From DASUNQ01 sp035536455 (GTDB lineage: Bacteria; Acidobacteriota; Thermoanaerobaculia; Multivoradales; UBA5704): a stretch of DNA of 64,000 nucleotides. The stretch's first letter is position 1. The number at the start of each line of letters is the position of its first letter. Shown here in pieces: positions 60,068 through 64,000 of the stretch. The stretch is taken from assembly GCA_035536455.1 (NCBI GenBank), contig DATLOC010000005.1, positions 26,521 through 90,520 on the forward strand, given 5' to 3'. The position numbers were made by a program, and so were the translations under genes. The notes beneath the pieces are model-generated. The model saw nothing but the letters and a program-made list of their open reading frames with translations, searched no databases and had not been told where the DNA came from.

Positions 60068-61933
60068 TCAGCCTCCGTTCCCAATCACGGCCGAGGGGCG
60101 GCCGAAGAGCTCGATCCGCCGCGCCCGGAGCGGGCCGAAGCGGCGCTCGGCGCGCAGCGGCGCGGCGGCCAGCATGCCGCGGGCCCCGGCCTCCTGCTCC
60201 GGCTCGATCACGTAGAGCTCGGTCGTCTCGAGGAGGAAGGGGAGATAGAGCCGCGTCAGGTCCTGCTCCGGCCCCGGGAGGAGGGCGGCGTAAGCGTCGC
60301 TTCCGGCCAGCCAGGCGGCGACGGCGTGGGCGCGCCGGCGCCCGCGCTCGACCCGCCCGCGCAGGACCGGCCCGGGAGCCGGCGGGGCGGCGGCCGCCGC
60401 GGCGAGGCGTGCCCGCGCCGGGCCGTCGGCCGCCGCGGCCAGGAGCCAGGTGCCGGCGAGACCGCGCACCCGGGCGCGGAAGACCTCCGCCTCGGCGAGC
60501 CGCCCGAGCGGCTCCACGTCGAGCAGCCCGAAGTACGGCGCGAGCCAGGCCGCCGGCACGAACTTGAGCGGCTTGCGCAGCGCGTTGCCGAGCCGCGTCA
60601 CGGTGCGGTAGCGGGCGCCGGCCTCGCCCGGCGCGTAGAGGTAGAGCGCGCCGCGGTCGGCGGCGAGGAGCGCTGGGTCGAGGCGCGGCGCCGACTCGAG
60701 CCGCCGCGCGGCGTCGCGCAGGCGCGCGTGGTGCTCCGCGGCGAGGACCTCCCGCAGCGGCGGGCGGACGATCTCGACGCGCGCGAGGTCCGGCACCGCG
60801 GCGCCGGTCGGAGCGAAGGCCAGCTCGGCGCGGGCGTAGACCGGCGGCACGGGCCAGAGCGCGACGTACGAGGGGTCGCGGCCGGGCGCCGGCAGAGGCA
60901 GGAGCGAGGCGCCGGCGAACACGGCCGCGGCCGCCCAGAAGAGCGCCGGGCGGCGGAGCCGGGCGAGAACGTCCGCGATCAACAGACCTCCCAGCCAGTA
61001 CGCAAGGGCGAGGAAGCGTTTCGCGTGGAAGTCGTAGGCGCAGGCGAAGAAGAGGAACAGGACCAGGACCGTGCCCGCGAGGAACAGCCGGCCGGCGGCC
61101 GCGGGGTCGCTCGCCCGGAAGCCGAAGAGGGCGAGCCCCACGCCCGCGGCGAGGAGGAGCGCGCCCGGCAGGCCGAGGAGCGAGGCGAGCGACCAGAGGT
61201 AGGCGCCGAGGGAGCCGCCGTCGTGGAGGCGCAGCAGCGTCGAGTAGCGCGTCAGCACGTCGCCGTAGGTGCCGTAGCGGGCCTGCTTGACGAGGAGCCA
61301 GGCGACCTGGAGCGCGAGGAAGACTGCGGCGCCCGCCCAGAGCGCCGGCGCGCGGAGGTGCCGCCGCCGCGCCAGGAGGACCGCCGCCCCGGCCGGCAGC
61401 GCCGCGAGGAGGGCCGCCTGCTGTGCCAGCGCCGCGAGCCCGCCGGCGAGGCCGGCGGCGAGGTAGGCGCGCGGGCGTTCGGCGGCGATCAGGAAGGCCG
61501 CCGCGGCGGCGAAGAGCAGGCAGGACCCGAGGACATCGGCCATGAGGTCGAGCGACAGCCCCTCATAGGAGTGGTTGAAGAGGAGCGCCAGCCCCGTCGC
61601 GACGGCGGTGCGCGGCCCGTGCAGGCGCGCCGCGAGCGCCACGAACCCCACCGCGGTGGCGTGCACGAGGGCCTGCTGGAGGAGCGGCCAGAGCTCCAGC
61701 GCGCCGAGCCGCGCCAGCGCCGCCAGCAGCAGCGGCAGGAGCGGCGAGCGGCCGGGGTCGCGCACCGAGCGGCCGGCGAAGGCGAGACCGTTGGCGATCC
61801 AGTCCCAGGAGTCGCCGTCGGTGAACGGGTAGTCGAGGTTGAGGTCCGGGACGAGGAGCCGCGTCGCCGCCCAGAGGAGGTCGGCGAGAGCGACGGCGGC
61901 GAAGGCGGCGACCCAGCGCGAGGTGCGAGGCAC
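60068..61933 (-). CDS. Polytopic membrane protein, GT39-like glycosyltransferase
   Basis: The 621-residue product has about nine to ten membrane helices in the first 350 residues. The short N-terminal loop with DLNLDYPFTDGDSWDWI carries acidic residues at the place where GT39/PMT-type enzymes have their catalytic Asp. The last 250 residues form a soluble domain. The family transfers sugars from lipid carriers to lipids or proteins at the periplasmic face. The assignment is by topology only. It starts 6 bp after the DUF4349 gene stop and is likely in one operon with it. Confidence 0.6.
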   Translation of the reverse strand: MPRTSRWVAAFAAVALADLLWAATRLLVPDLNLDYPFTDGDSWDWIANGLAFAGRSVRDPGRSPLLPLLLAALARLGALELWPLLQQALVHATAVGFVALAARLHGPRTAVATGLALLFNHSYEGLSLDLMADVLGSCLLFAAAAAFLIAAERPRAYLAAGLAGGLAALAQQAALLAALPAGAAVLLARRRHLRAPALWAGAAVFLALQVAWLLVKQARYGTYGDVLTRYSTLLRLHDGGSLGAYLWSLASLLGLPGALLLAAGVGLALFGFRASDPAAAGRLFLAGTVLVLFLFFACAYDFHAKRFLALAYWLGGLLIADVLARLRRPALFWAAAAVFAGASLLPLPAPGRDPSYVALWPVPPVYARAELAFAPTGAAVPDLARVEIVRPPLREVLAAEHHARLRDAARRLESAPRLDPALLAADRGALYLYAPGEAGARYRTVTRLGNALRKPLKFVPAAWLAPYFGLLDVEPLGRLAEAEVFRARVRGLAGTWLLAAAADGPARARLAAAAAAPPAPGPVLRGRVERGRRRAHAVAAWLAGSDAYAALLPGPEQDLTRLYLPFLLETTELYVIEPEQEAGARGMLAAAPLRAERRFGPLRARRIELFGRPSAVIGNGG

Positions 61934-61939
61934 GCCGCG

Positions 61940-62854
61940 CTAGGAGGGCGTCGCGGGGGGCCGCCGGAAGCGCCGGCGGAGGCGCAGGAGCACCCAGATC
62001 AGGAGCGCCAGGAGCACGACGACCGGCACCACCGTCACCAGCAGCCAGATCGCCAGGTCGACGAGCGCCTGGAGGAGCTTGACCAGCGCCCGGGCGCTGG
62101 CGCGGATCGTCTCGGCCGGGCGCCACTCCTCGACCAGGGGCTTCCCGGCCTCGGCCGGCAGCAGCTCGAGGTTGATCGTCGAGAGCGTGGTGAGCGTGGT
62201 CAGCGCTTTGAGCTGCCCCTGGATCTGCTCGATCGAGGTGCGGATCTCGGTCAGCTCCCGGTAGACCGCCATCACGTCCTCGAGCTTCTGGCCGCGCTCG
62301 CGCGCCTCGGAGAGCAGCTCCAGGAGCTCGTGCTCGGTGGCGCGCAGCGTCGTCAGCCGCGCCTCCAGGTCCACGAACTGCTCGGTCACGTCCTCGCTGC
62401 GCACGCTCTCGCGCTCGATCTGCTCGCCGAGCCGGCGGACGCGCTCGAGCGCGGCGTCCAGCCGCTCGACCGGCACGCGCAGGGTGATGGAGTAGTGGAG
62501 GAGGCCGTTCTGCCGCTGCGCCGTCATGTTGGCGACGTAGCCGCCCAAGCTCACGGCGAGGAGCTGGGCCTCGCGCGCCGCCTTGGCGGTGTCGGCGACC
62601 AGCATCTGGATGTCGACGGTCTTGATCAGCTTGCGCGAGAGGGGGGCGACGGGCGCGGCCTGCTGCGCCGCGTCCGCGCCCGCCTGCTTGTCGAAGCCGC
62701 GCTCGGGAGCGAGTGGGGGGGGCTCGGGAGCGTTGGCGACGCCCGAAGCCGCCTGGTCGGCGGGGACCTCGGCCGCTTCCTCCGCCGCTTCCCTGGCGCA
62801 GGCGGCGCCGGCCAGCAGGAGGAGGAGGGAGAGGACGGCGAGGGCTCGGCTCAT
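61940..62854 (-). CDS. DUF4349 lipoprotein
   Basis: The ATG at 62854 gives 304 residues. The signal ends in a lipobox (LAGAAC). A Pro/Ala-rich linker leads to the DUF4349 domain (KLIKTVDIQMLVADT, GGYVANMTAQRQ, VPVERLDAALERVRRLGE). A long coiled coil follows (residues ~165-215), then one C-terminal membrane helix (LAIWLLVTVVPVVVLLALL). The family is of unknown function. TATAGT lies 6 nt before the start. Confidence 0.85.
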   Translation of the reverse strand: MSRALAVLSLLLLLAGAACAREAAEEAAEVPADQAASGVANAPEPPPLAPERGFDKQAGADAAQQAAPVAPLSRKLIKTVDIQMLVADTAKAAREAQLLAVSLGGYVANMTAQRQNGLLHYSITLRVPVERLDAALERVRRLGEQIERESVRSEDVTEQFVDLEARLTTLRATEHELLELLSEARERGQKLEDVMAVYRELTEIRTSIEQIQGQLKALTTLTTLSTINLELLPAEAGKPLVEEWRPAETIRASARALVKLLQALVDLAIWLLVTVVPVVVLLALLIWVLLRLRRRFRRPPATPS

Positions 62855-62860
62855 CGCACC

Positions 62861-62866
62861 ACTATA
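62861..62866 (-). promoter_or_regulatory. -10 box TATAGT of a leaderless promoter (DUF4349 gene)
   Basis: On the minus strand TATAGT is followed by GGTGCG (6 nt) and the ATG. This is the best -10 match among the leaderless examples. Confidence 0.6.
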
Positions 62867-62905
62867 GACACAGCCGGCCGGCGCGGGAGAAACCGTGCCC
62901 CGCGA

Positions 62906-62911
62906 TACGCT
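62906..62911 (+). promoter_or_regulatory. -10 box TACGCT of a leaderless promoter (glgX)
   Basis: TACGCT ends 6 nt before the ATG at 62918; no ribosome binding site is present. Confidence 0.45.
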
Positions 62912-62917
62912 CGGCCG

Positions 62918-64000
62918 ATGGACGTCTGGCCGGGGCAGCCGGCGCCGCTCGGGGCGACGTGGGACGGCGAGGGGACGAACTTCTCCGTCTTCTCCTCGGT
63001 CGCCGTGCGGGTCGAGCTCTGCCTCTTCGACGAGACGGGGCGCGAGCGCCGCGCCGACCTCCCCGAGCGCACCGCCCTCTGCTGGCACGGCTACGTCCCC
63101 GGCGTCGGGCCCGGCCGCCGCTACGGCTTCCGCGTCCACGGGCCGTGGGACCCGGCGCGCGGCCGGCGCTGCAACCCGGCGAAGCTCCTCCTGGACCCCT
63201 ACGCCCGCGCCATCGACGGCGACCTCCGCTGGGGGGAGGAGATCTTCGCCCACCGCTGGGGCGACCCCGACGCCCGCAACGACGCCGACAGCGCGCCGGC
63301 CATGCCGCGCTCGATCGTCGTCGATCCGCGCTTCGACTGGCGGGGCGACCGGCCGCCGGCCGTGCCGCGTCACGAGACGGTGATCTACGAGACCCACGTC
63401 AAGGGCTTCACAGCGCGCCACCCGGCGGTGCCGCCGGAGCTGCGCGGCACCTACGCCGGCTTCGCCCACCCGGCCGCGATCGACCACCTCCGCCGGCTCG
63501 GCGTCAACGCCGTCGAGCTGATGCCGGTCCACCAGTTCGTGCACGACGGGCACCTCCTGGAGCGCGGCCTGCGCAACTACTGGGGCTACAACTCGATCGG
63601 CTACATGGCGCCCCACAACGAATACGCGCGCGGGCAGTGCGGCGATCAGGTGCAGGAGTTCAAGCACCTGGTGAAGACGATGCACGAAGCCGGAATCGAG
63701 GTGATCCTCGACGTGGTCTACAACCACACCGCGGAAGGCAACCAGCTCGGCCCGATGCTGTCGTTCAAGGGTATCGACAACGCCGCTTACTACCGGCTGA
63801 TGGCCGACAACCGGCGCTACTACATGGACTACACCGGCACTGGCAACACGCTCAACATGCGGCACCCGCACGTGCTGCAGTTGATCATGGACAGCCTGCG
63901 CTACTGGGTGCTCGACATGCACGTCGATGGCTTCAGGTTCGACCTCGCCGCGACGCTCGCGCGCGAGCTGCACGACGTCGATCGGCTGTCCGCCTTTTTC
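62918..64000 (+). CDS. glgX: Glycogen debranching enzyme (isoamylase type), 5' part; gene runs past the window
   Basis: The first 361 codons are visible. Residues ~5-95 are the CBM48 domain (GQPAPLGATWDGEGTNFSVF). The GH13 barrel follows with ETHVKGFTARHP, VNAVELMPVHQF, YWGYNSIGYMAP, ILDVVYNHTAEG and DGFRFDLAATLAREL, where FRFD carries the nucleophile Asp. GlgX removes short alpha-1,6 branches during glycogen breakdown. No other glycogen gene is seen in the window. Confidence 0.93.
   Translation, partial: MDVWPGQPAPLGATWDGEGTNFSVFSSVAVRVELCLFDETGRERRADLPERTALCWHGYVPGVGPGRRYGFRVHGPWDPARGRRCNPAKLLLDPYARAIDGDLRWGEEIFAHRWGDPDARNDADSAPAMPRSIVVDPRFDWRGDRPPAVPRHETVIYETHVKGFTARHPAVPPELRGTYAGFAHPAAIDHLRRLGVNAVELMPVHQFVHDGHLLERGLRNYWGYNSIGYMAPHNEYARGQCGDQVQEFKHLVKTMHEAGIEVILDVVYNHTAEGNQLGPMLSFKGIDNAAYYRLMADNRRYYMDYTGTGNTLNMRHPHVLQLIMDSLRYWVLDMHVDGFRFDLAATLARELHDVDRLSAFF

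Overview
The window is about 70% GC, densely packed, and carries mostly metabolic and secreted-protein genes. No rRNA, tRNA, CRISPR array, intact transposase or phage gene was seen. Several traits together suggest a Gram-negative, high-GC soil or sediment bacterium: futalosine-pathway menaquinone genes, an exosortase, a fused branched-chain 2-oxoacid dehydrogenase E1, many Sec-secreted S9 peptidases and PD40 proteins, a DUF4331 protein and a diheme cytochrome. I would guess Acidobacteriota (Thermoanaerobaculia-like), with Myxococcota as an alternative. This is inference from gene content, not a database result.

Layout. 1-6021: 3' end of an oligopeptidase B gene; a lower-GC insert with a tyrosinase and a lipoprotein made only of the tyrosinase's C-terminal domain; a decayed second copy of the oligopeptidase B 3' end; a secreted S9 peptidase. 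6058-9985: beta-helix secreted protein, HD hydrolase, halogenase-like flavoprotein, DUF2383 protein. 10157-23705: a tight six-gene operon (patatin, membrane-anchored diheme cytochrome c, GMC oxidoreductase, DUF4331 protein, TPR protein, membrane-inserted patatin), the best candidate here for an undescribed system. 24294-32470: L,D-transpeptidase-like protein, metallopeptidase/propeller/barrel protein, two amidohydrolases, mqnB-mqnD. 32540-34279: tandem repeats, a frameshifted gene, a DUF433/DUF5615 toxin-antitoxin pair. 34292-40639: fused E1, alpha/beta hydrolase, small zinc ribbon, phosphofructokinase, Hsp20, exosortase H pair. 40706-45217: pyrR-pyrB-pyrC and a glycosidase-like lipoprotein. 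45214-50021: GNAT-methyltransferase fusion, adenosine deaminase, VOC protein, Phd/zeta-type toxin-antitoxin pair, M23 lipoprotein. 50135-51964: a third repeat array, a multiply frameshifted nuclease, a frameshifted antitoxin. 51989-64000: dnaE2, GNAT, sialidase-like secreted protein, NYN/cold-shock protein, membrane proteins, and the start of glgX.

Three patterns cut across gene boundaries. First, three intergenic tandem arrays of unrelated sequence all have a 21-bp period (23875-24042, 32540-32730, 50135-50370). Second, at least ten genes have a TAnnnT box 6-7 nt upstream of the start codon, in most cases with no ribosome binding site, which is the layout of leaderless mRNAs. Third, the broken genes sit in the lower-GC accessory patches while the flanking core genes are intact.
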